Source: JAFEDN01 sp963818985 (GTDB taxonomy: Bacteria > Pseudomonadota > Gammaproteobacteria > Coxiellales > Coxiellaceae). From it: a stretch of DNA of 64,000 bases. A model generated the notes under the pieces. It did not search any database and was not told the DNA's origin. It saw only the letters and a program-made list of their open reading frames with translations. Below are positions 52,573 through 61,268 of this stretch, one piece after another. Location: NCBI GenBank assembly GCA_963818985.1, contig CAWFUJ010000007.1:124001-188000 (forward strand), read 5' to 3'. Numbering within the stretch: position 1 is the stretch's first letter; each line of letters begins with the position of its first letter. The position numbers and the translations under genes are program-made.

Positions 52573-53523
52573 TTAAAAAAGCTGAACCGCGTAATCAATG
52601 GTAGTGGGAATAGTTTTTATCAGACCATAATATTTCATAAACTCTGCCAATTGTTGATAGCGAGCAGCGTCTAAATGCGCAGGATCTTTTGCAAACAAAT
52701 TTATGGAAGCTAACCAAGACGTTTCATTCAATGAATTATTTAATTCAGGATACTTTTTAATAGCCTCCTGCCAAGTTTCATGAGGGTGAGCCATTAAGTA
52801 TTGTTGGCCGGATTTCATTGCCTTTAAAAACGCAATTAAACGCCTATCTTGCAAGTGATCACGATGAGTGACGTAAATCAGTTCTTCATAAGCAGGAAAC
52901 CCGTTATCCTCTGGATAAAAGATTTGGGGGATAGATCCAGCTTGTCGCAACTGAATAGGCTCGATGTTACGCATCGCGCCGGCAAAAGCAGTGATATTGT
53001 TGGATAAAAGTGCTTGCATTAAATCATAACGAACATTAATTAAATTAACATCCTTGAGCGTTAACCCATGCCGACTCAACATGACTTGCAACATGAAATT
53101 ATCAATTGCTCCCGAACTGTAACCAATACTTTTACCTTTAAGATCAGTAATTTTTTCAATATGGCTGGTCTTTAGACTGACCAAGCAATTGAGTGGCGTT
53201 GGCACCAAAGTACCAAACCGAACCAAAGGAAGTCCTGCCGCAACTTGTAAAACTAATTGTGGCTGGTAAGTAATTGCCACGTCCGCTTGCTTAGCGGCTA
53301 CTAATTTTGGGCCATCGGCAGGGTCAGCTGGAGCAATTATTTTTACTGTTATGCCTTGCGCTGCGAAAAAACCATGCTGCTCAGCCACTAACAAGGGCGC
53401 ATGATCCGGATTGACAAACCAATCCAAAACAATAGTTAAAGGTCGATTTTGTACAGGGTCAGCCAACCCCGGATTTAAAAAAATTAAAAAAACTAGACCG
53501 ATAAGGATATGCACAAGCTTCAT
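52573..53523 (-). CDS. ABC transporter substrate-binding protein, ThiY/NMT1-like
   Basis: A 316-residue periplasmic protein with a signal peptide (residues 1-21, ending NPGLADP). The mature start PLTIVLDWFVNPDHAPLLVAEQHGFF is the NMT1/THI5-like signature. Later blocks are GPKLVAAKQADVAITYQPQL, DLKGKSIGYSSGAIDNFML and PAYEELIYVTHRD. Relatives bind thiamine pyrimidine precursors (ThiY of ThiXYZ). Permease and ATPase genes lie upstream on the same strand, but each junction holds a repeat element. No TPP riboswitch was seen. Ligand assignment is by family only. Confidence 0.78.
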   Translation of the reverse strand: MKLVHILIGLVFLIFLNPGLADPVQNRPLTIVLDWFVNPDHAPLLVAEQHGFFAAQGITVKIIAPADPADGPKLVAAKQADVAITYQPQLVLQVAAGLPLVRFGTLVPTPLNCLVSLKTSHIEKITDLKGKSIGYSSGAIDNFMLQVMLSRHGLTLKDVNLINVRYDLMQALLSNNITAFAGAMRNIEPIQLRQAGSIPQIFYPEDNGFPAYEELIYVTHRDHLQDRRLIAFLKAMKSGQQYLMAHPHETWQEAIKKYPELNNSLNETSWLASINLFAKDPAHLDAARYQQLAEFMKYYGLIKTIPTTIDYAVQLF

Positions 53524-53631
53524 AAAAAAACCTTCTTGAACTTGAAGCGCATATTAGCACTAAAGTTAGACAAAAAAATATAGCAAGCGTTCGAGGCACG
53601 GTAATCGAGCCGAACAAGCTCTATTTAAGTC

Positions 53632-53828
53632 TGATCATCCCGTAATTTTAAGCGCCTGTCATCCCGCGGAATTTAGTGCCGCTTAGCGAGCTTAGCGGCA
53701 CTAAATATATCTGGGATCCATGCATGTGCTGGCAATATGTTAGTTCAAAAAATTCAAAAATGGATCCCAGACTGCAAGAACCACTAAGCTCGCAAGCTCG
53801 CTAAATGGTTCTAACATCCGGGATGACA
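53632..53828. repeat. Long TGTCATCCCGG-family repeat between ThiY-like and ThiX-like genes
   Basis: About 197 bp. A TGTCATCCCGCGG start is followed by a TTTAGTGCCGCTTAGCGAGC hairpin. ATGGATCC-containing arms follow (GGGATCCATGCATGTGCTGG / TGGATCCCAGA), then AACCACTAAGCTCGC...GCTCGCTAAATGGTT, ending CCGGGATGACA. The AATATGTTAG block is inverse to 3581-3600. It splits the transporter operon. Confidence 0.85.
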
Positions 53829-53845
53829 AAAACAAAGAAGTTAAG

Positions 53846-54580
53846 TTAGATCTGCCAAAAAATAATCCTTTTTAGTAGCTTATCAACAGAAAAGTACAAA
53901 ATTAAAGTCAAAGCTACTAACACTAATAAGACGGCAAACATTAAATCAATTTGTAATCTAGCATTTGCATTTAGCAATAAAAATCCCAATCCTTTACTCG
54001 CCCCAACCCATTCGCCGATAACTGCGCCCATGGGGGCAAACGTGGCGGCCAAACGTAATCCACTGCCCAGTGCCGGCAAAGAAGCGGGAAGACGTATTCG
54101 CAACAACAAACTTCGTCTTGAAGCGCCCATCACTTTGCCCAGATACAGCCACTCAATCGGAGTTCTTCGCAAACCATCATAAAAAGCGCTGGCGACTGGA
54201 AAAAACAACATCAACATGGAGACGACAACTTTTGATGCAATACCGTAACCAAACCAAATAACTAATAAGGGAGCAATAGCAAAAATTGGCAATGCTTGAC
54301 TAATGATTAAAACTGGCAAAAACCACGCGCGAGCCAATCGAAAATAACTTATCGCCAAGGCGGCAGCCATGCCGCCGAGGGTACCCAATATTAACCCCAG
54401 CAAAGCTTCAAGTATTGTCGGCCAAGCATTGGTGGCGATTAACAAGGCATGATCAATTAAGCTCTTAAAAACCGCCAAAGGAGCGGGCAGAATATAAGTG
54501 GGCAATTGCAATAACCACACCATAATTTGCCAAGCAAACAGAAACCCTAACGTAAGCACCAGCGCATGCAATACCTTCAT
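53846..54580 (-). CDS. ABC transporter permease, ThiX-like
   Basis: A 244-residue inner-membrane protein with six hydrophobic segments. The permease EAA-type loop is seen in YLGKVMGASRRSLLLRIRLPASLPALGSGLRLA, here spread over two phrases around the conserved Gly. It belongs to the SsuC/TauC/ThiX group. The ATG at 54580 has GAGG 7 bases upstream and is chosen over the TTG at 54586. It lies between the SBP and ATPase genes, each separated from it by a dispersed repeat. Confidence 0.82.
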   Translation of the reverse strand: MKVLHALVLTLGFLFAWQIMVWLLQLPTYILPAPLAVFKSLIDHALLIATNAWPTILEALLGLILGTLGGMAAALAISYFRLARAWFLPVLIISQALPIFAIAPLLVIWFGYGIASKVVVSMLMLFFPVASAFYDGLRRTPIEWLYLGKVMGASRRSLLLRIRLPASLPALGSGLRLAATFAPMGAVIGEWVGASKGLGFLLLNANARLQIDLMFAVLLVLVALTLILYFSVDKLLKRIIFWQI

Positions 54581-54609
54581 TAGCAATCCTCGGATTAACT
54601 ACTTGATTA

Positions 54610-54748
54610 ATAAAATAAATCACCCTTCCCTACGCCATGGGGGTCGAAGGGGGAGCTGCGCGAAGCGCTCCCCTTTCATTGTGAGCATCGGCTTCGCCGA
54701 GGGGAGGATATAACAGGAGACAATTCTCGCTGTACTCAGCGAGAATTG
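54610..54748. repeat. R2 element between ThiX-like and ThiZ-like genes
   Basis: Inverse-orientation copy: CCTACGCCATGGGGG, GAAGGGGGAGCTGCGCGAAGC, ATCGGCTTCGCCGAGGGG and TTCTCGCTGTACTCAGCGAGAA. Its end supplies the last codons and the TGA stop of the ATPase gene. Confidence 0.85.
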
Positions 54749-55413
54749 CCAGTTAATAAATCTAATAATTGCCCCTGAATTTGTAACACATGCGGATCCT
54801 TCGGCGGACGTGGACGATAGCCATCAGGGATTAAGGGTTCGCTTAGCGCAGCTGGAGACCCACTCAAAACATAAACACGGTCAGCTAATCGCAAGGCTTC
54901 TAAAGGATCATGCGTAACCAATAAGACAGTCCTAGCGGCAAGTAGCTCGGCCGCTAAATCTTGTAATTTCAGTCGAGTAATCACATCTAACGACGAAAAT
55001 GGTTCATCCATTAACACAATAGGGCACTCTTCCAATAAGGTTCGCACCAATGCAACCCGTTGGCGCATGCCCCCAGATAATTGCGCGGGATATAGATGGG
55101 TAGCATCACTCAATTCCACACGTGACAATAACGTTAATGCTTTGGATTTTTCCTCGCCGCTCACAGATTGTTGACGAAGCCGATAGCCCAGCAAACAATT
55201 TTCCAATACTGTTAACCAGGGCATTAATGAATCTTGCTGAGCCATATAGGCAACGCGCCCGGTCAATGGCATACGGTCTGAAGTGACTATCACTTGAGGA
55301 TCTACCGGATGGTCAACCCCTGTCGGCAAGCCCGCTAACAGTTTCAATAGCGTACTTTTACCTACTCCGCTGGTTCCCAAAATGCATGTCCAACTACCTG
55401 CAGGTAAAGACAA
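54736..55413 (-). CDS. ABC transporter ATPase, ThiZ-like, 5' end uncertain
   Basis: The 225-residue frame from a TTG at 55413 has Walker A GTSGVGKST (13-21), Q-loop MAQQDSLMPW, signature LSGGMRQRVALVR and Walker B IVLMDEPFSSLD, as in the SsuB/TauB/ThiZ group. The frame stays open upstream to about 55518 and encodes FNLHLEYQHHWLFDQFNL, which is the normal first strand and A-loop. No ATG, GTG or TTG precedes that part. The DUF29 gene ends just there, so the native start may have been lost or a rare start codon is used. The C-terminus GNSR and stop come from an R2 repeat. Confidence 0.75.
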   Translation of the reverse strand: MSLPAGSWTCILGTSGVGKSTLLKLLAGLPTGVDHPVDPQVIVTSDRMPLTGRVAYMAQQDSLMPWLTVLENCLLGYRLRQQSVSGEEKSKALTLLSRVELSDATHLYPAQLSGGMRQRVALVRTLLEECPIVLMDEPFSSLDVITRLKLQDLAAELLAARTVLLVTHDPLEALRLADRVYVLSGSPAALSEPLIPDGYRPRPPKDPHVLQIQGQLLDLLTGNSR

Positions 55414-55486
55414 ATTAAATTGATCGAATAACCAATGATGTTGATACTCGAGGTGGAGGTTGAAGATTGTAATATCGGGAATTGAC

Positions 55487-55939
55487 TTATTCAGGGAAAA
55501 ACTCGCGATCGAAGCATTGTTCTAATGTAAAAGGACAGCTCTCTGGGAAGATTTTTTCAGGAAATCCAGTTTCCCTAACAGCAATTAACACCGCTTTTTC
55601 ATATGCGTGATCTAGTTTTTCAAAAAGCTCGTATTTCAAACTAGGACTTTCTTCTAATAAATCTGATACCTGAATTCTCTGTTCCTTTATTGTGGCTTTC
55701 CAACTATTGGATTGCCGATCAGATTGATACCGCCACTTCAGCAAATGCGCGATTAGAATTGCTAATCTGCTAAGTAACTCACGTTTATCTCTATTCCCCA
55801 TGCTTTCTAATTCCTCTGCCATATATTCCACATCTACCTCCTTAAACTTTCCTTGTCGCAGAAGCTTGGCGCTATGTAATGCCCAGGCATAAAAATCTTT
55901 ATTATATTGGGAATCGCCACTCATCAAAATCACCTTCAC
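55487..55939 (-). CDS. DUF29 domain-containing protein
   Basis: A 150-residue soluble helical protein. The DUF29 pattern is clear: YNKDFYAWALHSAKLLRQGKF, DVEYMAEELESMGNRDKRELLSRL, LIAHLLKWRYQ, and LEQCFDREFFPE at the end. The start may be the internal ATG at residue 6 (MSGDSQYNKDFY), closer to the family N-terminus. DUF29 function is unknown; the family is common in cyanobacteria and in bacteria rich in mobile DNA. It lies directly upstream of the ThiZ-like frame and seems to have displaced its 5' end. Confidence 0.82.
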   Translation of the reverse strand: MKVILMSGDSQYNKDFYAWALHSAKLLRQGKFKEVDVEYMAEELESMGNRDKRELLSRLAILIAHLLKWRYQSDRQSNSWKATIKEQRIQVSDLLEESPSLKYELFEKLDHAYEKAVLIAVRETGFPEKIFPESCPFTLEQCFDREFFPE

Positions 55940-56061
55940 GTTTGGTTAAACCAACCATAAATATTATGCGGTAAATCAAAAGCAGTCAATACAGGAATTC
56001 TTGCTGAATACCGCGAGAATTCCTCGCTATTTCCAGCAAAACAAGGTAAAATTTACGGTTC

Positions 56062-58497
56062 ATGGAAAAGGGCCCAACCACACAAAAAGACATTTACGAT
56101 TCTTCCAGCATTCAAGTGCTGCGAGGCTTGGATGCTGTTCGTAAACGGCCAGGAATGTATATCGGTGATACTGATGACGGCTCTGGCTTGCACCACATGG
56201 TGTTCGAAGTGGTCGATAATGCAATTGATGAAGCGCTCGCCGGCTACTGCACCCATATCCGCGTCATTATGAACGCAGATGGTTCCATCACGGTCCGTGA
56301 TAACGGTCGCGGCATTCCTACCGATATTCACGAAGAGGAAGGTCGCTCCGCCGCGGAGGTAATTATGACTATTCTCCACGCGGGCGGAAAATTTGACAAA
56401 AAATCCTATAAAGTCGCTGGCGGCTTGCATGGGGTGGGGGTTTCAGTGGTCAATGCATTATCTGAAGATCTTCATTTAACCATCTACCAGCATGGAAAAG
56501 TCTATCAACAACATTATCGATTAGGTGAGCCTCAAGCGCCACTGGCAATTACCGGCGATAGCGACGAAACCGGCACCGAAGTACACTTCAAACCAAGCCC
56601 AACAATTTTCACTCATATTGAATTTCATTATGAAATTCTAGCAAAACGTTTACGTGAGCTGTCTTTTTTAAATTCAGGCGTCAAAATTGAATTGTTTGAA
56701 GAGGCGACAGGAAAAAAGGACATATTTGAATACGAGGGTGGAATTAAAGCATTTGTTCAACATCTTAATCGCAATAAAACCCCTATTCATCCAGATGTGT
56801 TTTATTTTACTCAAGAAAAAGATGATATTGTCGTCGAACTCGCATTGCAATGGAATGATGGTTTCCAAGAAAATGTGTTTTGTTTTACCAATAATATTCC
56901 TCAACGCGATGGCGGCACCCATTTAGCTGGATTGCGCGGCGCGATGACTCGCACCCTTAATAATTACATAGAAAAAAGTGGCCTCGCCAAAAAAGACAAA
57001 GTTGCTACAACTGGCGATGATGCACGTGAAGGCCTGACTGGCGTGCTTTCTGTGAAAGTTCCAGATCCGAAGTTTTCCTCTCAAACCAAAGATAAGTTAG
57101 TTTCATCAGAGGTTAAACCTGTTGTAGAGTCGAGTGTATCTGAAAAATTAGAAGACTTCTTACAAGAGAACCCTTCACAAGCTAAAGCCATTGTGATGAA
57201 AATGATTGACGCCGCCAGGGCTCGCGAAGCCGCACGTAAAGCGCGTGATATGACCCGTCGCAAAAACGTATTGGATATTGCTGGATTACCGGGTAAATTG
57301 GCCGATTGCCAAGAAAAAGATCCAGCATTATGCGAATTGTTCTTAGTTGAGGGTGATTCCGCAGGTGGTTCAGCAAAGCAAGCGCGGGACCGCCGCAACC
57401 AAGCCATTCTACCACTGAAAGGTAAGATCCTTAATGTCGAAAAAGCACGTTTTGATAAGATGCTTGCGTCAGTGGAAGTTGGCACTTTAATCACTGCTAT
57501 GGGTTGTGGCATTGGCCGAGAGGAATATAATCCTGACAAATTACGCTATCACCGAATCATTATAATGACCGACGCCGATGTCGATGGCTCACACATCCGG
57601 ACCTTGTTACTTACATTTTTTTACCGACAGATGCCTGAACTACTCGAACGTGGGCATATTTATATTGCTCAGCCACCACTCTATAAAGTAAAAAAAGGCA
57701 AAAATGAGCAATATCTTAAAGATGATGAAGCCATGGAAAACTATTTATTACAATTGGCCTTAGATGAAACTAAGCTCCATCCTAATTCACAAGCTCCCGC
57801 CATTGCCAGCACTGCACTTGCCTCTATCGCCGAGCATTATCGCCGCGCCTTAAACAGCATTAAACGTTTATCACGTTATTATCCGCATTTGATTTTAGAA
57901 ACTTTACTAACAATACAACCTTTGACCAGCGCTCAATTAAGCGACGAAATTGCGGTTACTCAATGGGCTAATGTTTTACAAGAACGTATGAATGCAATTA
58001 ATAAGGAGCCAGGAATCCATTACTTAATTAGTGTTCAAGCTGATATCAATAAAAAATATTTCTATCCAAAAATTATTGTTAAAAACCATGGTTTTGGTAA
58101 AGAATATCTGCTTAAGGTAGAATTACTTAATTCCAATGATTATAAATATATTACTGAAACCCAAGCCCAAATTCACGATCTGCTCGATAAAGATGGCTTT
58201 GTTCAACGCGGCGATAAGCGTCAATCATTTGCCGATTTTGGCCAAGTCTATGGCTGGCTAGTGGATGAGGCCAAAAAAGGTCTGGTGATTTCGCGCTATA
58301 AAGGCTTAGGAGAAATGAACCCTGATCAGTTGTGGGAGACCACCATGGACCCGCAGTCTAGACGTTTATTAAGAGTCAACATCCAAGATGTAGTCAGTGC
58401 TGACGAGATTTTTACCACCCTAATGGGAGATCAGGTTGAACCCCGCCGTCAATTTATCGAAGACAATGCACTGAGTGCAGAAAATATTGACGTATAG
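56062..58497 (+). CDS. gyrB: DNA gyrase subunit B
   Basis: This 811-residue type II topoisomerase subunit introduces negative supercoils with GyrA. The GHKL ATPase domain has VLRGLDAVRKRPGMYIGDTD, FEVVDNAIDEALAG and the GGLHGVGVSVVNALS loop. The TOPRIM domain has LFLVEGDSAGGSAKQARDR and IIMTDADVDGSHIRTLLLTFFYRQM. The C-terminal LWETTMDPQSRRLLRVNI ends the protein. The length matches full gammaproteobacterial GyrB with the inserted tower-like domain. It is 3.5 kb from recF, where in many relatives they are adjacent. Confidence 0.97.
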   Translation: MEKGPTTQKDIYDSSSIQVLRGLDAVRKRPGMYIGDTDDGSGLHHMVFEVVDNAIDEALAGYCTHIRVIMNADGSITVRDNGRGIPTDIHEEEGRSAAEVIMTILHAGGKFDKKSYKVAGGLHGVGVSVVNALSEDLHLTIYQHGKVYQQHYRLGEPQAPLAITGDSDETGTEVHFKPSPTIFTHIEFHYEILAKRLRELSFLNSGVKIELFEEATGKKDIFEYEGGIKAFVQHLNRNKTPIHPDVFYFTQEKDDIVVELALQWNDGFQENVFCFTNNIPQRDGGTHLAGLRGAMTRTLNNYIEKSGLAKKDKVATTGDDAREGLTGVLSVKVPDPKFSSQTKDKLVSSEVKPVVESSVSEKLEDFLQENPSQAKAIVMKMIDAARAREAARKARDMTRRKNVLDIAGLPGKLADCQEKDPALCELFLVEGDSAGGSAKQARDRRNQAILPLKGKILNVEKARFDKMLASVEVGTLITAMGCGIGREEYNPDKLRYHRIIIMTDADVDGSHIRTLLLTFFYRQMPELLERGHIYIAQPPLYKVKKGKNEQYLKDDEAMENYLLQLALDETKLHPNSQAPAIASTALASIAEHYRRALNSIKRLSRYYPHLILETLLTIQPLTSAQLSDEIAVTQWANVLQERMNAINKEPGIHYLISVQADINKKYFYPKIIVKNHGFGKEYLLKVELLNSNDYKYITETQAQIHDLLDKDGFVQRGDKRQSFADFGQVYGWLVDEAKKGLVISRYKGLGEMNPDQLWETTMDPQSRRLLRVNIQDVVSADEIFTTLMGDQVEPRRQFIEDNALSAENIDV

Positions 58498-58502
58498 CTA
58501 GA

Positions 58503-58735
58503 CGCACAATCGCTGAGTACAGCGATTGTGCTCCTGTTTTTATGCTCCGCTTGGCAAAGCCAATGCTTCTAATGACGCCATTGTAAATCTTTGATTTATA
58601 ATGGCGTCATTTCTGATATTTCCCCAGTTTTTGGGGTGGGGTGCTCGCAATGAAGGGGGAGCGCTTCGCGCAGCTCCCCCTTGCGATCCCCCATGGCGTA
58701 GGGATTTCTACGAAAATTATTTTTTAAATATCCCT
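58503..58735. repeat. R2 element carrying an ATGACGCCATT module
   Basis: It begins CGCACAATCGCTGAGTACAG, contains TTATGCTCCGCTTGGC, then the ATGACGCCATT...AATGGCGTCAT module (58562-58652) with a CCCCAGTTTTTGGGG hairpin. It resumes R2 with CGCAATGAAGGGGGAGCGC and ends ACGAAAATTATTTTT. Compared with other R2 copies, the module is inserted at the GATGCT/CGCAATGA junction. It lies just after gyrB. Confidence 0.85.
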
Positions 58736-58741
58736 ATACGC

Positions 58742-58942
58742 TTAATGGGGGACGTGTTTTTTTCCGGGATTTAATACTAAACGTATTTTGGAAAATCGGC
58801 TATTTGGTTCCATTTCAACCTTATTTAGATAGACTTGTTGCATCATGGCTGTCATTTTTTCTTGCGTAGTTAAAAGTTTTTGACCTAACGCCAAACGCTC
58901 AGCCATGCGACGAAAATTGTTCATTCTAGTGTTGTTTGTCAT
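58742..58942 (-). CDS. Small hypothetical protein
   Basis: A 66-residue basic, helix-prone protein beginning MTNNTRMNNFRRMAERLAL. GGAG lies 8 bases before the ATG at 58942, so this start is preferred to the ATG at 58948. It has no membrane segment and no recognised domain, and contains several Met and Gln residues. The good ribosome site and codon pattern favour a real gene, but the family is unknown. Confidence 0.5.
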   Translation of the reverse strand: MTNNTRMNNFRRMAERLALGQKLLTTQEKMTAMMQQVYLNKVEMEPNSRFSKIRLVLNPGKKHVPH

Positions 58943-59043
58943 AATCATTACTCCAATATGATATCTCTATGAGCTACATTACTTGGGTAAGATTAAAATA
59001 GTCTTAAAGAATTATTAAGAGAGGCTTAAACTAGAAAAAAATT

Positions 59044-59754
59044 ATGAGAAAAAAAATCAATCTTCACAAAAAAGCACTCGTCATCCATTCAGGTGGGATG
59101 GATTCATCGATTTGTCTTGCCTTAGCAATTCAAGAATTTCGAGCGGAGGGGGTATTAAGCTTGTCTTTTAGGTATCACCAACGCCATCAGCAAGAATTAA
59201 CCCAAGCGGCAAAAATTTGCCAAGATTGGGGTGTCGATCATACTGAAATTGACTTAAAATGTTTGGCTGAGATTACTACTAATGCACTGATCGACTCAGA
59301 TTTGCCAATAGTGAAGTCACAAGACCAGCCCGCTAACACTTTAGTGATCGGTCGCAATGGGTTAATGGCTCATATCGCTGGAATTCATGCCGAGAGTTTG
59401 GGCGCACATTGCATCTATATGGGAGTTATTGAGATAGATGGCGCTCGTAACCAATATCGCGATTGCAACCGAGAGTATATTAATCTAGCAGAACAAAAAC
59501 TGCGTTTAGATTTAAATGACCCACACTTTGAAATTCGTACCCCTTTGATCCATATGAGCAAAAAGGAAACTTTATCGATTGCCAAAGAACTCGGAATTTT
59601 AGAATATTTATTGAATGAGACCATTACCTGTTATCAGGGAATTGCCCACGCCGGTTGTCAACACTGCCCTTCCTGTCAATTACGCAACCAGGGCTTGCAG
59701 GAATTTATGATAGAAAATCCAGATTTCCCAGTACCTTATGCATTGCCTACTTAG
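59044..59754 (+). CDS. queC: 7-cyano-7-deazaguanine synthase
   Basis: This 236-residue ATP-dependent enzyme makes preQ0 for queuosine tRNA modification. The PP-loop SGGMDSS (16-22) opens the protein. VIGRNGLMAHIAGIHAESLGA and YRDCNREYI follow. The C-terminal zinc site (CYQGI then CQHCPSCQLR) provides four cysteines. Length is normal. Its stop overlaps the stop of the convergent GIY-YIG gene by 4 bp. No preQ1 riboswitch was noticed upstream. Confidence 0.93.
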   Translation: MRKKINLHKKALVIHSGGMDSSICLALAIQEFRAEGVLSLSFRYHQRHQQELTQAAKICQDWGVDHTEIDLKCLAEITTNALIDSDLPIVKSQDQPANTLVIGRNGLMAHIAGIHAESLGAHCIYMGVIEIDGARNQYRDCNREYINLAEQKLRLDLNDPHFEIRTPLIHMSKKETLSIAKELGILEYLLNETITCYQGIAHAGCQHCPSCQLRNQGLQEFMIENPDFPVPYALPT

Positions 59755-60026
59755 AAAAAGTTCATTAAATCAATCTCATTCGTCAAACGAATTTTTTCTT
59801 GTCTAGACAATTGTTTTATTTGTCGTTCAATTTTTAAAATGAGTGATAAATCGGCGTTAAGTTTCCAACACGCAGCCATGCGTCGAGGTGGAAAACTACG
59901 GGTATATTTACAGCGATCCGAGCCTTGCTGATGCTCAGCATAACGCCGATCAATATCTGTCGTGTAACCGGTGTAATAAGCACCATTACTACATTCCAGC
60001 ATATAAATATAAAAAACATTAGCCAT
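59751..60026 (-). CDS. GIY-YIG nuclease-superfamily protein (UPF0213-like)
   Basis: A 91-residue single-domain protein with FYIYMLECSNGAYYTGYTTDIDRRYAEH, which is the GIY-YIG core with Tyr and Arg active-site positions. The KIERQIKQLSRQEKIRLT helix ends the domain. The usual catalytic Glu lies in this helix (KIE). It resembles the YhbQ group. Role in the cell is not established; a DNA repair function is often proposed. Confidence 0.85.
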   Translation of the reverse strand: MANVFYIYMLECSNGAYYTGYTTDIDRRYAEHQQGSDRCKYTRSFPPRRMAACWKLNADLSLILKIERQIKQLSRQEKIRLTNEIDLMNFF

Positions 60027-60365
60027 CAGTATTTCCTAAATAAAAGTTTGGCAACAGTTTGCCAACCGTCGGAGATTGCCATGATCCATGGATGATAATA
60101 ACGTTCATAAATGACTCATTGCATATTGTTTGGTATTTATATATTCTTTAAACATGTTGAAAAAGCCTCTGTGTATGCAGGCTGTCCCATTAAAAACGAA
60201 TAAAGGCGGATATTTATCCTGGATACCGGCCTTCGCCGGTATGACACAGTGGCGAAGGCCGGTATCCAGGATAAATAGTCATATTTAATTCAATGGTTCA
60301 ATCAGCCTTATTTGTGTATATAAAAATTGTCGATAATAATAAACCATTGCCATTAATTATAAAAT
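60027..60365. repeat. Intergenic region with a perfect 26-bp inverted repeat
   Basis: Arms at 60212-60237 and 60251-60276 (ATTTATCCTGGATACCGGCC plus TTCGCC and its exact complement) surround a 13-nt spacer with TATGACAC. The rest of the 340-bp gap between the divergent GIY-YIG and EamA genes shows no gene. This hairpin is different in sequence from the other families here. Confidence 0.85.
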
Positions 60366-61268
60366 ATGAAACATCATTCAAAAAGTTTTGCCGGCTTTGG
60401 CTTATTAGTTCTATCACAAACAATGGTTGGCATAAATATTGTTGGTTCAAAGTTTTTGATCTCCTCCACACCCGTGCTTTTCTTAATATCTATGCGCTTT
60501 TTATTGGCATTTATTTTTTTACTACCGTTCCATTGGCTCAGCAGTGCCGGCAAAATTCCCATCGCCGAGCTCTGCAAAAAGATCACTCGCAGAGATTGGA
60601 TATTAATTTTAATGCAAGCCGTGTGCGCAGGAGCCTTGTTTAATTTTTTTATGGTTTTAGGCCTGCGTTATACAGACGCAAATTTGGCCGGAATCATCAC
60701 CAGCAGTTTACCCGCATTAATTGCAATAGGCTGTTGGATATTTCTTAAAGAAAAATTTACTTTAAAAAAAATTATCTGTGTTGGGTTTGCTACTCTCGGC
60801 TTAATTGTGATTAGTGGTAGTAAGCTTGGCAATCATGCCAAAGAATCGGCATCGTTACTTGGGATACTTTTAATATTTATCGCGCTTATTCCTGAAGCAA
60901 GTTATTATGTTCTGACCAAATTACAAGCCAATCGATTACCAATTTTTCTGATGTCTGCCATTATCAATCTCATTAATGCGGTGATTTTAGTGCCCATTAT
61001 GCTGATTCATCACGATTATCAATTATTGAGTTTTTCGATGTTTGATTTATTAATATTGATTATTATTAGTATGTCTTCAGGCCTTTTTTATGTGTTTTGG
61101 TATCTAGGTTCTGAAAAAGTCGATATGTTAATGGCGTCGTTGGCGACAGCCGTCATGCCCATATCCACCGTGTTGATCGCCTGGCTAACGCTAGGTGAAA
61201 CCATCGATTGGCCAACTTTAGCCGGCATGACATTAGTGATTCTATCTATTATTACCTATGCGGTTTAA
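60366..61268 (+). CDS. EamA/DMT-superfamily transporter
   Basis: A 300-residue membrane protein with ten hydrophobic segments in two EamA repeats of about 145 residues. Family features are the first-helix pattern VLSQTMVGINIVGSKFLI, the repeat ending LALGLRYTDANLAGIITSSLPALIAIGCWIFLKE (split here by variation), and the closing IAWLTLGETIDWPTLAGMTLVILSI. Substrates in this superfamily range from amino acids to sugars and drugs; this one is not assignable. It ends overlapping the convergent ankyrin-like gene by 17 bp. Confidence 0.8.
   Translation: MKHHSKSFAGFGLLVLSQTMVGINIVGSKFLISSTPVLFLISMRFLLAFIFLLPFHWLSSAGKIPIAELCKKITRRDWILILMQAVCAGALFNFFMVLGLRYTDANLAGIITSSLPALIAIGCWIFLKEKFTLKKIICVGFATLGLIVISGSKLGNHAKESASLLGILLIFIALIPEASYYVLTKLQANRLPIFLMSAIINLINAVILVPIMLIHHDYQLLSFSMFDLLILIIISMSSGLFYVFWYLGSEKVDMLMASLATAVMPISTVLIAWLTLGETIDWPTLAGMTLVILSIITYAV

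Noticed and set aside
55487..56061. Thiamine (TPP) riboswitch before the ThiXYZ-like operon
   Set aside because: I saw no CUGAGA-type core or TPP aptamer pattern upstream of either the ATPase or the DUF29 gene.
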